A stretch of 12,962 bases of DNA from Desulfotignum sp. (GTDB lineage Bacteria; Desulfobacterota; Desulfobacteria; Desulfobacterales; Desulfobacteraceae): positions 1 through 12,962 of the forward strand of contig JAIPDY010000075.1 in NCBI GenBank assembly GCA_021737445.1, given 5' to 3'. Below are positions 1 to 8,000 of the stretch, piece by piece. The notes beneath the pieces are model-generated. The model had not been told where the DNA came from, searched no databases, and saw only the letters and a program-made list of their open reading frames with translations. Each line of letters opens with the position of its first letter. The first letter of the stretch is position 1. Made by a program: the position numbers and the translations under genes.

Positions 1-2
1 CC

Positions 3-1241
3 ATGGCGTATTATTGCCTGGCCATATGGGGACCCCAATATATCTGGTGGTGGAATTTTGAAGGGTTGCGGGTATCTTTTGTTGTTGCTGTTACAACCAT
101 TGCCGCTCTTTTCATTGCTGTTTTCCGGCAGGGCCTGAATTTTGACCTGTTGTTCACCCGAATTAATTTTTGTGTGTTTCTCCTGTGGATATCATACGTA
201 ATGTCCTATTTTTTCGCCCCATATGGCGCTTTGCTGGGTGAGGTGCCTTATCTGACATTCATCCATTTTTCCAAAGTTATTTTTTTCTATTTTGCTGCGG
301 TATTGCTGATGGATGATATCCAGAAACAAAAGTATTTCTCATATATTATCATTGTGGCCATGATCCATTTGACCTGGTGGGCAAATTATCAATACCTTTC
401 CCAGAACTGGCAGGCGTTCAATATGGGGCGGCTCATGGGGCCGACGGTTCCTGCCGGTGGGTCCATTTACAGTGATGAAAATGCCTTTGCCATGTTTTTT
501 GTCACAGCTGCGCCGTTTTTGTTTTACTGGGGGTTGCATCTGGCAAACCGGATACCCCGATATGCAGTATGGGCAGTGATCCCTTTGGGCTGGCACGCCA
601 TATTTCTTACCGGCTCCAGAGGCGGGCTGGTGGGGCTGGCTGCCAGTCTGTTCGCAGGGGTGATATTTTCAAAAAATCGATACTTGTTGATATTTATATT
701 GATACCCATGTTTTTGCTGGCATTTTATTTTCAGGGCGGAGACCTGCTTAAAAGCAGAACAGAAACCATTGTTGACTACCAAGGAGAATCTTCGGCTGAA
801 ACCCGTCTGGAAGCCTGGCGTGCTGCCCTGGATATGCTTTATGCCCATCCGGCAACTGGGGTGGGCATCGCCTGTTTTGTCCGGGCCATGGCTGATTTCA
901 GCGATAAACAGCCCCGTGCCACCCACAGCGTACCGTTGCAATTTGCCGCAGAGGTCGGCATATTGGGTCTGGCTGCCTATTGTCTGATTGTCTGGTTTGT
1001 TTTGTGGCAGGGATTTAAAAACAACCGCCTGTTAACAATTTATGGATCACAATTTGACGATAATGAACTGGCAACGCTTCATTATTTAAACGAGTCCAGT
1101 GTTGTTTCATTTTTCGGCTTAAGTGTCTGTTCGCTTTTTTTATCACTCAACTATTATGAAGTGTTTTATTTTTTATTAATTATTGCCGGATACGCCAGTT
1201 ATTACATTCATCACAAACTGATGACTGCTTATCATGGATAA
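3..1241 (+). CDS. O-antigen ligase / Wzy-like polysaccharide polymerase or ligase, 5' partial
   Basis: Polytopic inner-membrane protein of the O-antigen ligase/Wzy superfamily, which polymerises lipid-linked glycan repeats or transfers them to an acceptor on the periplasmic side. The readable 412 residues hold about ten hydrophobic segments (roughly 22-42, 50-72, 84-102, 112-131, 158-180, 186-222, 226-245, 312-336, 366-400). Family landmarks are GSRGG at 204-208, the large-loop motif ETRLEAW at 266-272 with Arg268, and His308 followed by an E-x-G-x-x-G-L pattern at 317-323. The N-terminal part around WGPQYIWWW resembles the DUF5935-type start of ligases linked to exosortase A systems, but that subtype is uncertain. 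The reading frame is open to the window edge and family members usually carry another short hydrophobic stretch before this point, so the true start is probably upstream of base 1. It is the first visible gene of a polysaccharide operon. DNA here is more T-rich than in the serine genes, partly because of membrane codons. Confidence 0.8.
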   Translation: MAYYCLAIWGPQYIWWWNFEGLRVSFVVAVTTIAALFIAVFRQGLNFDLLFTRINFCVFLLWISYVMSYFFAPYGALLGEVPYLTFIHFSKVIFFYFAAVLLMDDIQKQKYFSYIIIVAMIHLTWWANYQYLSQNWQAFNMGRLMGPTVPAGGSIYSDENAFAMFFVTAAPFLFYWGLHLANRIPRYAVWAVIPLGWHAIFLTGSRGGLVGLAASLFAGVIFSKNRYLLIFILIPMFLLAFYFQGGDLLKSRTETIVDYQGESSAETRLEAWRAALDMLYAHPATGVGIACFVRAMADFSDKQPRATHSVPLQFAAEVGILGLAAYCLIVWFVLWQGFKNNRLLTIYGSQFDDNELATLHYLNESSVVSFFGLSVCSLFLSLNYYEVFYFLLIIAGYASYYIHHKLMTAYHG

Positions 1242-1279
1242 CACAGAAATGATCCAAGCAAAAAAAAACGAGTTTAGAA

Positions 1280-4117
1280 ATGATGATGTCACATTGTTTT
1301 AAATGCGTATCGATTTTCCTGTTGTCTTTCTTGGGGACCTTTTTTGTAAATCCTGGAATCTGCCTGTCGGACACTCTTGTTGTTTCCACAGTCAAGGAAC
1401 TGATGGCAACCGTTCCGTTGAACAAAAAAGGCAATCTGACAGTATTGATTGAAGACGGGGTGTATGAGATCCCGCACCGCATTGAGATATCCGGGGACCG
1501 GGTCACTTACAAAGGCATTTCGCTTAATCCGGATGCTGTGGTGATCAAAGGTAAGGGACACGACGGGAACGTTGACAATGTTTTCAGTATCAACGGCAGT
1601 CACGTTTATATCCAGAATCTTAAAATTGGACAAGTCAAACGGCACGCAGTTCAGATCCATGGTGAAAACAAAGTGGAAAAAGTGTTTATCAGCAATATTC
1701 ATTTTTTTGACACCGGTGAGCAGATGCTCAAGGGATCTTTTGATAAAAACAGACCCGACCATTTTATCCGTTCGGCCATGGTGGAAAACTGCGTGTTTGA
1801 ATTTACCAGTGGCAAAGCCTTTCAATCTTACACCGGCGGGATCGATGTTCACCACGGGGAAAACTGGGTGGTGAAAAACAATGTGTTCAAAAACATTACA
1901 AATCCCGGGGGCAAACTCACAGAAGGGGCTGTCCATTTCTGGAACCATTCAAAAAACATCATTATTACCGGCAATAAAATCATCCATTGCGACAGGGGTA
2001 TTTTGTTCGGCATGGACAACTCCCCTGTTTATTCAGGGCGGATTGCCGATAATTTTATCCATACCACAAAAGATACCGGCATTTATCTTTGCAACGCATC
2101 AGAGGTGGAGGTGGTTAACAACACCATTTATATTGATTCCACCTATCCCAATGCCATTGAATACCGGTTTGAAAAAACAAAGGATGTGGTGATTGCCGGC
2201 AATTTTGCCAACCGGGCGATCAGATCCCGGGATGGTGGGTCTGCCAGGGTGTTTGACAATGACCTGTCTGTAAAAAACAATTGGTATGTAAAACAAAATC
2301 AGGCTGAGTCACAGCCGGTTGAAATACCTGCAGCACGTCCGGACAAATCAGAACCAGTTCATGAACCGGTTACTGAGGCTTCTCAGGTTGAAAATCTGAG
2401 GGCATGGCATACAGATGGCCAGACATTTTTAACCTTTGATATGGGGAAAAATGATTTTCCGGATGCAGACATAACCTATGGACAGTATTTTGAGAGAAAA
2501 AAACAGATCAAAAATAACGTGCAATACCACATTTACCGGTCAAACACCCCCTTTAAAGACGTCAGACAATTGATTCCCCTGGCCCGGGTGGATGGGTTTA
2601 CCGGTTGGAATGAATTTTTTTATGGAATTCACACCAACGCAGAAAAATATTCGGGCAGAAAAGCCATCCGGTATACTGTTAAACCCAAAGAAGGTCCTCT
2701 GGCACTGAATAAGGGGTTGTTTGTATATACACCGGATCAAAAAGGCTCTTTTTATTATGCGGTCACGGCTGTCACAGGCGGCCGTGAAAACAAAGAAATT
2801 CTAATCGGACAAAATGTCACCCAAAATCCGGTTCAGGAAAATACCGGATCCGGGACACCCATATTGCAGCGGGTTGAATCCCCAAAAGAATTTCAATATA
2901 TCAAAAATTCCATCCTGTATTTTTTTACCCGTTGGGAAACCTTTCCCAATGCCGGAATGAATGCCCATCCCTTTGATTATCTGGTGGCGGTTCCTGAAAA
3001 TGTAAAAAATCCGGTACCCGTGGGAATTCATCTGCATTCATGGGGGGGAAATCTTCTGGGGGGATATGCCTGGTGGAACAACGCGGAAAAAGGGGCGATT
3101 CTGCTTGCTTCCAACCAGTATCCCTATGACTGGTGGACCGGGTATCATGAACATCTGTTTTCAAAAAATTCTCCGAAGTCAAAAAAGGAGTGGCAAAATG
3201 GCGTGGTGCGGCCTTTTACCATCAACCGGCTGTTTTCTTTTCTGGCATTTATTGACAAAGACTCCCAATGGCCGGTGGATCTGTCCCGGACCTTTGTTGC
3301 CGGTTCTTCCATGGGGGGATCCGGCAGTGTGATGATGGCCATCCGGTATCCGGAAAAAATCGCCTGGGCCAGGTCCTGGGCCGGGGTGCATATCCCGGAA
3401 GAATCTCCGCAGTTCAAGGGGTCTTATGCCGAGGTATGGGGAGATCCAAAGTTCAATGTCAAATTTGAAAACGGGACTTCGGTATGGGATTATTATAACA
3501 ATGTAAAATATCTGTACGCTCATCCGGAAAAAGAGATGGGATTTATCACGTTTGCCAATGGCAAAAACGACGGCCAGATCGGATGGGGTCAGGCTGTCAA
3601 GTTTTTCAAAGCACTGCAAGAAACCAAACGGCCCCATCTGTTTGTCTGGGGGCAAAAAGGACATGGCCAGCGGACCGTGATGCCGGGCAACAACAGCGAA
3701 CGTGTCATGCCGCTGGATATCCGGACCGATCAGCTGCTGCCGGCATTTACCCGGTGCAGCTTAGACAATGATCCCGGTAATGGCGATCCCGGAAACGGCG
3801 ACCCGGCCGGGCAGGCCAACCAGTGGCTGTACTGGGAGGATCACACCCTGGTGGATACCGGTGACCGTCTGGAGATGACCGTCGCACTCATGGACAAGGC
3901 CCCTGCTCAGGTTTGTACCGTGGATATCACCCCCCGCAGGGTTCAGCAGTTTCATGCCGTGCCCGGCACTATTTTGTATTGGAAAAATAGTGATATCAGT
4001 GGCCATGTGATCCAGAACGGACAGATTATTGCAGATGCCCACGGCTTGATCACCCTTGAAAAAATAAAGGTGTCCAGGCAAAAGAATAGACTTGTGATTT
4101 CAAAAAATCCGGTGTGA
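1280..4117 (+). CDS. Secreted parallel beta-helix / alpha-beta hydrolase (esterase-like) fusion protein
   Basis: A 945-residue exported multidomain protein. Residues 1-30 form a signal peptide (hydrophobic stretch from about 10 to 28). The Cys at 28 lacks a good lipobox, so it is probably a soluble periplasmic or secreted protein. Residues about 50-340 are a right-handed parallel beta-helix of the NosD/chondroitinase-B type, with repeated turns such as NNVFKN and GNKIIH. A Pro/Glu-rich linker (about 341-368) leads to a fibronectin-like beta domain (about 370-525). Residues about 540-825 form an alpha/beta hydrolase with the nucleophile elbow G-S-S-M-G (Ser677), a likely acid Asp764 in GKNDG, and His795 in KGHGQ. 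A Gly-Asp-Pro-Asn linker (830-844) precedes a C-terminal beta-type domain (845-945). The start has three ATG codons in a row (1280, 1283, 1286) and only a weak ribosome-binding site. The end overlaps the GTG start of the next gene. A likely role is binding or cleaving a polysaccharide and de-esterifying it; the substrate is unknown. Confidence 0.8.
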   Translation: MMMSHCFKCVSIFLLSFLGTFFVNPGICLSDTLVVSTVKELMATVPLNKKGNLTVLIEDGVYEIPHRIEISGDRVTYKGISLNPDAVVIKGKGHDGNVDNVFSINGSHVYIQNLKIGQVKRHAVQIHGENKVEKVFISNIHFFDTGEQMLKGSFDKNRPDHFIRSAMVENCVFEFTSGKAFQSYTGGIDVHHGENWVVKNNVFKNITNPGGKLTEGAVHFWNHSKNIIITGNKIIHCDRGILFGMDNSPVYSGRIADNFIHTTKDTGIYLCNASEVEVVNNTIYIDSTYPNAIEYRFEKTKDVVIAGNFANRAIRSRDGGSARVFDNDLSVKNNWYVKQNQAESQPVEIPAARPDKSEPVHEPVTEASQVENLRAWHTDGQTFLTFDMGKNDFPDADITYGQYFERKKQIKNNVQYHIYRSNTPFKDVRQLIPLARVDGFTGWNEFFYGIHTNAEKYSGRKAIRYTVKPKEGPLALNKGLFVYTPDQKGSFYYAVTAVTGGRENKEILIGQNVTQNPVQENTGSGTPILQRVESPKEFQYIKNSILYFFTRWETFPNAGMNAHPFDYLVAVPENVKNPVPVGIHLHSWGGNLLGGYAWWNNAEKGAILLASNQYPYDWWTGYHEHLFSKNSPKSKKEWQNGVVRPFTINRLFSFLAFIDKDSQWPVDLSRTFVAGSSMGGSGSVMMAIRYPEKIAWARSWAGVHIPEESPQFKGSYAEVWGDPKFNVKFENGTSVWDYYNNVKYLYAHPEKEMGFITFANGKNDGQIGWGQAVKFFKALQETKRPHLFVWGQKGHGQRTVMPGNNSERVMPLDIRTDQLLPAFTRCSLDNDPGNGDPGNGDPAGQANQWLYWEDHTLVDTGDRLEMTVALMDKAPAQVCTVDITPRRVQQFHAVPGTILYWKNSDISGHVIQNGQIIADAHGLITLEKIKVSRQKNRLVISKNPV
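3770..3811 (+). repeat. In-frame 15-bp repeat coding an Asp-Pro-Gly-Asn-Gly linker
   Basis: Two near-identical 15-bp units (GATCCCGGTAATGGC and GATCCCGGAAACGGC) and a partial third (GACCCGGCCGGG) encode DPGNG-DPGNG-DPAG inside the beta-helix/esterase protein. The units differ at two third-codon positions and one other base, so the repeat is not brand new. It separates the hydrolase domain from the C-terminal domain, as flexible linkers of secreted multidomain enzymes do. Confidence 0.8.
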
Positions 4118-4710
4118 AAATGAAACCCTTTTTTAAAATTTTGTGTTTTTATCTGTGTTATATCATTGTCTGGCCTTCAGGATGGGTTGTCAACCTGGAA
4201 AAACAGATGAATACACAGGCAGAAGGCTGGTTCGCTTTTTTTGCCCAGTTCTGGGCACTGGTGCCGGGGCTGCCCGGCAACTATCTGCGGGCCGCATTTT
4301 ACCGGCAGGTGCTCGATTTTTGTGACAAAACGTGTGTGATATCATTTGGTGCCCTATGTACCCACCGGCAGGTGAAAATTGAAAAAAATGTGTATATCGG
4401 ACCCTACTCGCTGATCGGGTCATCCTGGATCAAGGCCGGCACCCTGATCGGTTCCCGGGTCAGTGTAACCAGTGGAAAAAAACAGCATGCCTTAGATGAC
4501 ACCGGGCAATGGAAAGGGTTTGATCCCAAAAATATGGTACAGGTCCATATCGGTCCCCGGGCCTGGATCGGGGAGGGGGCTGTGGTGATGGCAGATGTGG
4601 GTGAGACCAGCATGATCGGGGCAGGGGCCGTGGTGGCAGCCCCGGTGCCGGACCATGTCATGGGCGCGGGCAACCCGTTTCAAATCCGCAGAAAGATCCA
4701 TGAAAATTAA
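4114..4710 (+). CDS. Hexapeptide-repeat (left-handed beta-helix) acyltransferase
   Basis: A 198-residue protein with the hexapeptide transferase fold of the WcaF/LpxA/maltose O-acetyltransferase type. These usually move an acetyl group from acetyl-CoA to a sugar hydroxyl as trimers. Repeats run from about residue 85 to 190 (IGPYSLIGSSWIKAGTLIG, then IGPRAWIGEGAVV, then MIGAGAVVAAPV) and end in the typical AGNPFQIRRK tail. His125 in GKKQHALDD sits where the catalytic His is expected. Unlike short family members it has about 80 extra N-terminal residues with a hydrophobic stretch at about 5-26, suggesting membrane association. The GTG start at 4114 overlaps the upstream stop (GTGA). An ATG at 4120, two codons in, is an equally plausible start and neither has a strong Shine-Dalgarno. 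It probably O-acetylates the glycan made by this operon; this would pair logically with the esterase domain just upstream. Confidence 0.82.
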   Translation: MKMKPFFKILCFYLCYIIVWPSGWVVNLEKQMNTQAEGWFAFFAQFWALVPGLPGNYLRAAFYRQVLDFCDKTCVISFGALCTHRQVKIEKNVYIGPYSLIGSSWIKAGTLIGSRVSVTSGKKQHALDDTGQWKGFDPKNMVQVHIGPRAWIGEGAVVMADVGETSMIGAGAVVAAPVPDHVMGAGNPFQIRRKIHEN

Positions 4711-7369
4711 GTTCACAGAATCTTCAGGCATCAAAAGGGTGAATGAGCCGGTGAGTTTTGGTGTCCCGTTTCCCCGGGGGCATGTCACCCATCCGGACCG
4801 ACTCTTTCTGACAACCCAAAAAGGTGAAATTCTGCCCTTTGGGCACAAGGTTTTGGCAACCTGGCCGGATCACAGCATCAAATGGCTGCTGGTGGATATT
4901 CAGGTGTCAGCAGATCCGGGTGAAACAATCTTTTTTGAACTTGAAAAAACAGCAGATACCTCTTCAGTCAAGGCGGATGGAACAGATCCATTCACAACTT
5001 CCGGGTTCCGGCTCCGACACCAGGCAGGCCGGATAACGATACAATCTGCTCAGCTTAACATGCAGATAAATACCAAGGGGGTTTTTCAGCCGTTTTACAG
5101 GGCAAAATATGATGGCAAAGATCTCTTTTGCTTAGGTGACAGCGCAGTTGTTCTACAGGATGCAGAAGACACCATCTGGCAACCTGTCATAGAAGAGACG
5201 ATCATTTTTCATGATACCCTGCTGCGCAAAACCATCTGTACCAGGGGATGGTTTGAAAATACAACCCGGCCCCGGTTTTTAAAGTTTGAGTGCCTTACCC
5301 ATTTTTTCTCCAACACCCCCTGGGTCAAGTTTGAATTTTCCATCTGCAATACCAATGCAGCGGTTCACCCGGGCGGTGCCTGGGATCTGGGAGATGAGAA
5401 CGCGTTTTATTTCACATCGCTGACTGTGCGCCTTCCTTTGGATGACAAAGATTTTAACACGGTTTTTTATACCCCTGAGTCGGGGGTACTGCCGGTCCGG
5501 AAGGCGGAGTGCTCTTTTGTCCGCATTTACCAGGACTCCAGCGGTCATGACAACTGGTTTTCCAGAAACCATGTCAACAAAGACGGGCACATACCGCTTC
5601 AGTTCCGAGGGTACAAAATTTTTCACGCAGGTGATGTGAAGGGGTCCGGTAACCATGCTGCCCCGTTCATGGGGGTTGCCGGCCGGCAGGCAGCTGTCGG
5701 GGTGTATGTAAAAGATTTCTGGCAGAATTTCCCCAAATCCCTGGCAATAACCAAAGATAGCCTTGATATCGGGCTGTTTCCTGAAGGATTTGGTGATTTA
5801 TTCGAACTGCAGCCCGGAGAGCAAAAGACACATGCGTTTTATGCGGGGTTTGCCCCGGACATACCAGGGATCACTCCGCTGCTGTCTGCTGTGGATCCCC
5901 TGGTTCCGCAAATTTCCTGTGGGGCGTATCATCAGGCCATCCCGGGACCGGGCCCTGTGCCGGCAAAAAAAGGAACGCAAAACAGGGACGTGGACCTGTA
6001 TGACCGGCTGGTGGCGGGATTTATCAACAAAGACATTGGGTATGAACAAAAAAATATTTCAATCGATGAGTTTGGGTGGCGTAATTTCGGAGATATTTTT
6101 GCCGACCATGAAGCTGTGTCTGCAGCCAAAGATCAGATCTTTGTTTCCCACTACAATAACCAGTATGATGTCATCAAAGGCGCAGTGATTCAATTTATGT
6201 GCACGGGTGAACACCAGTGGTTCACCCTGGCAAACCATTTGGCAGATCATGTGGTTGACATCGATATTTATCACACACACAAAGACAAATACCAGTACAA
6301 CCATGGGATGTTCTGGCACACAGACCACCACCTGGATGCCCATACCTCCTCCCATCGCACCATATCTGCGGCACACAGGCAGTTTAAACCGGATGGGGCT
6401 TTTGGCGGTGGACCATCTGCGGAACACAATTATGCCACCGGATTGCTGTATCTTTACTGGATCACGGGTCATCCAAAATACAGACAAGCGGTCAAGGACT
6501 TGGCCGGCTATATCATTGCCCTGCTGGAAGGGCCGGATACCTTGTCAGAGACGATATTTCAGCAGATGAGGCATCTGGCGGCAAAAACAAAGGCCCGGTT
6601 TTCAAAACCCGGTCCCCGGATTTATCAGTTTGACGGTCCCTGCAGAGCCAGTGGGAATGCGTTAAATACCCTGCTGGACGGGTATCTGATCACAGATGAT
6701 CCCATGTATCTGGACCATGCCCAGACTCTGATTGTCCGGGCGGTGCATCCGGAAGATGACCCGGGCCGGATGGATCTTTTAAATGCGGAAATCCGGTGGT
6801 TTTATACCATATTTCTCCAGGCCCTGGGACGGTATCTGGACATCAGGCTGTCTGAAGGCCGGGTGGATGACCTGTTTTGCTATGCCAGGGATGTGTTGCT
6901 CAATTATGCCGGCTGGATGGCAGAAAATGAATACCCTTACCTTGAAAAACCTGAAATACTGGAATTTCCCACAGAAACCTGGGCAGCCCAGGACCTGCGC
7001 AAAAGTGATGTATTCGCCTGGGCATCGTTTTTTGCCCGGGACCCGCAAAAACAGATATATGAAGAAAAAAGCAAATTTTTTTTCTCCCATGCTGTCCATG
7101 AATTAAGCCGGTTTAAAACCCGGCATTTCACCCGGCCCATGGCCCTGGTCATGTCCAATGGGCTGGCTTGTCTGGGTATGATACATCCGGATTTTGACAC
7201 AGATCAATATGCTTCATCTTCTGGTATCAGATATGATGCCGGTCAATTCAAACAGATGCAGCCAAATCCTTTGTTTTTGAATCAGTTGTTTAGAAACCTG
7301 ACCCGGTTTTCTTTTAGAAAAGAATGGCACTGGATCTCACTTCAGGTTCAACTGGTTTTGAAAAGATAA
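4700..7369 (+). CDS. PcRGLX/YetA-like protein (exo-rhamnogalacturonan-lyase-like: RIFT-barrel plus alpha/alpha toroid)
   Basis: An 889-residue protein. The N-terminus matches the PcRGLX/YetA first domain: EPVSFGVPFPRG (residues 16-27) and ATWPDHSIKWLL (53-64) are hallmarks of that family, whose founding fungal member is an exo-acting rhamnogalacturonan lyase (polysaccharide lyase family 26). Beta-rich regions run to about residue 400. From about 420 to the end it is helical, like an alpha/alpha-toroid, with a His-rich segment (525-552) and a toroid-like motif HNYATGLLYLYWITGHPKY. ATG 4700 is chosen because the family-like sequence begins there and a purine-rich AGAAAG lies just upstream. An in-frame ATG at 4655 would add 15 unconserved residues and overlap the acyltransferase by 56 nt; the chosen start overlaps it by 11 nt. 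No signal peptide is visible from either start, so it is predicted cytoplasmic unless exported otherwise. Lyase activity is inferred from family only, and the substrate need not be pectin. Confidence 0.8.
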   Translation: MKIKFTESSGIKRVNEPVSFGVPFPRGHVTHPDRLFLTTQKGEILPFGHKVLATWPDHSIKWLLVDIQVSADPGETIFFELEKTADTSSVKADGTDPFTTSGFRLRHQAGRITIQSAQLNMQINTKGVFQPFYRAKYDGKDLFCLGDSAVVLQDAEDTIWQPVIEETIIFHDTLLRKTICTRGWFENTTRPRFLKFECLTHFFSNTPWVKFEFSICNTNAAVHPGGAWDLGDENAFYFTSLTVRLPLDDKDFNTVFYTPESGVLPVRKAECSFVRIYQDSSGHDNWFSRNHVNKDGHIPLQFRGYKIFHAGDVKGSGNHAAPFMGVAGRQAAVGVYVKDFWQNFPKSLAITKDSLDIGLFPEGFGDLFELQPGEQKTHAFYAGFAPDIPGITPLLSAVDPLVPQISCGAYHQAIPGPGPVPAKKGTQNRDVDLYDRLVAGFINKDIGYEQKNISIDEFGWRNFGDIFADHEAVSAAKDQIFVSHYNNQYDVIKGAVIQFMCTGEHQWFTLANHLADHVVDIDIYHTHKDKYQYNHGMFWHTDHHLDAHTSSHRTISAAHRQFKPDGAFGGGPSAEHNYATGLLYLYWITGHPKYRQAVKDLAGYIIALLEGPDTLSETIFQQMRHLAAKTKARFSKPGPRIYQFDGPCRASGNALNTLLDGYLITDDPMYLDHAQTLIVRAVHPEDDPGRMDLLNAEIRWFYTIFLQALGRYLDIRLSEGRVDDLFCYARDVLLNYAGWMAENEYPYLEKPEILEFPTETWAAQDLRKSDVFAWASFFARDPQKQIYEEKSKFFFSHAVHELSRFKTRHFTRPMALVMSNGLACLGMIHPDFDTDQYASSSGIRYDAGQFKQMQPNPLFLNQLFRNLTRFSFRKEWHWISLQVQLVLKR

Positions 7370-7376
7370 TATTCTG

Positions 7377-7775
7377 ATGTCCCATTGCAGAAAAAAACAG
7401 TGGCTGGCGTTATTGTTTGCGGCGGTTCTGGTCCTGATCATGGCCGGTTCCCTGATGCCTGTAGCTGAAATACCGGAGTCCGAAAAAACATTCCGGGAAA
7501 GAGTGATGTCCGTGGTCTTTAACCTGATGCATGTTCCCATGTATGGGGTGTTGACCCTGGTATCCCTTCACTATTTTGAATGCATCCGGTTTTCCCGGCC
7601 GGTCTGTGCAGCGGTCACAGCCTTGATTGCCATGTCTGTAGGTGTTCTCATCGAAGTGCTTCAGATTTATGTGCCTGGCCGTTACGGCAGTTTTTCCGAT
7701 ATCGGTCTGAACGCCACCGGTATTGCTGGCGGTATGGTTTTGTTTTTTAAAATTTGCTGCAAAGCAGAAGAGTGA
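7377..7775 (+). CDS. VanZ-like family membrane protein
   Basis: A 132-residue integral membrane protein of the VanZ-like family. Hydrophobic segments lie at about 8-28, 52-68, 75-97 and 108-126. The family signature is clear: a conserved Glu in LIEVLQIYVPGRYGSFSDIGLNATG (residues 91-115), with Q96, P100, R102, D108 and N112 at the expected places, and the upstream M-H-V-P-M-Y-G stretch at 51-57. VanZ itself gives low-level teicoplanin resistance, but most VanZ-like proteins are uncharacterised, and many occur beside polysaccharide and exosortase genes. The gene starts 7 nt after the PcRGLX-like gene and precedes the operon terminator, so it is the last gene of the polysaccharide unit. Nothing here points to glycopeptide resistance; a cell-envelope role is the safest statement. 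Confidence 0.85.
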   Translation: MSHCRKKQWLALLFAAVLVLIMAGSLMPVAEIPESEKTFRERVMSVVFNLMHVPMYGVLTLVSLHYFECIRFSRPVCAAVTALIAMSVGVLIEVLQIYVPGRYGSFSDIGLNATGIAGGMVLFFKICCKAEE

Positions 7776-7810
7776 AAGTTTGCAGGCGCTTTTTTCTTGA
7801 GTTTTCAGAT

Positions 7811-7848
7811 AACGGCCATGGGGATATACCCATGCCCGTTTTTGTTTT
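7811..7848 (+). terminator. Rho-independent terminator of the polysaccharide operon
   Basis: The left arm AACGGCCATGGG (7811-7822) pairs with CCCATGCCCGTT (7829-7840) around a 6-nt loop. The 12-pair stem has a single C-C mismatch. The stem runs into a T stretch (TTTTTGTTTT, counting the last stem bases). It lies 35 nt after the VanZ-like stop codon. The opposite strand has no T tract, so it acts in the + direction only. Confidence 0.88.
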
Positions 7849-7995
7849 GAGGAATCAATTGCCGGATGCCATGGAAAATGATAAAAGCATGTGATACATG
7901 ACAATTTGGTTCTGTGTGCAGCGGCGGGATATTATCGCCATTGTTGGCAGGCAAGTGGCGGTCGGCCGGTTTGAAACAAATAAAAAACAATTGAC

Positions 7996-8000
7996 AAGGA
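7996..8000 (+). promoter_or_regulatory. Ribosome-binding site of prfC
   Basis: AAGGA ends 9 nt before the ATG at 8010, which supports that start. An ATG at 8000 belongs to another frame and lies too close to the site. Confidence 0.6.

Noticed and set aside
1260..1268. A9 run between the ligase and the beta-helix protein
   Set aside because: It lies in non-coding DNA just before a start codon, where A-rich sequence is common; no stem precedes it to make a terminator on either strand.
1280..1375. Lipoprotein signal (Cys28) in the beta-helix protein
   Set aside because: The residues before the Cys (P-G-I) do not fit a lipobox, which needs a small residue at -1.
3179..3664. Antisense open frame of 161 codons inside the beta-helix/esterase gene
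   Set aside because: It mirrors the hydrolase domain, and its product has no domain logic or ribosome-binding site.
4655..4699. Upstream in-frame ATG for the PcRGLX-like protein
   Set aside because: It would add 15 residues without family similarity and enlarge the overlap with the acyltransferase to 56 nt; ATG 4700 begins directly before the recognisable domain.
7377..7775. Glycopeptide resistance gene
   Set aside because: VanZ-like family membership alone does not imply resistance, no other van genes are present, and the neighbours are glycan genes.
7410..7904. Antisense 164-codon frame over the VanZ-like gene and terminator
   Set aside because: It runs through the terminator stem and the VanZ signature in antisense; the product is His/Gln-rich without a domain.
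7890..7905. TGTGA-like half-site resembling a CRP site
   Set aside because: The second half-site is absent at the needed spacing, and presence of CRP in this organism is unknown.
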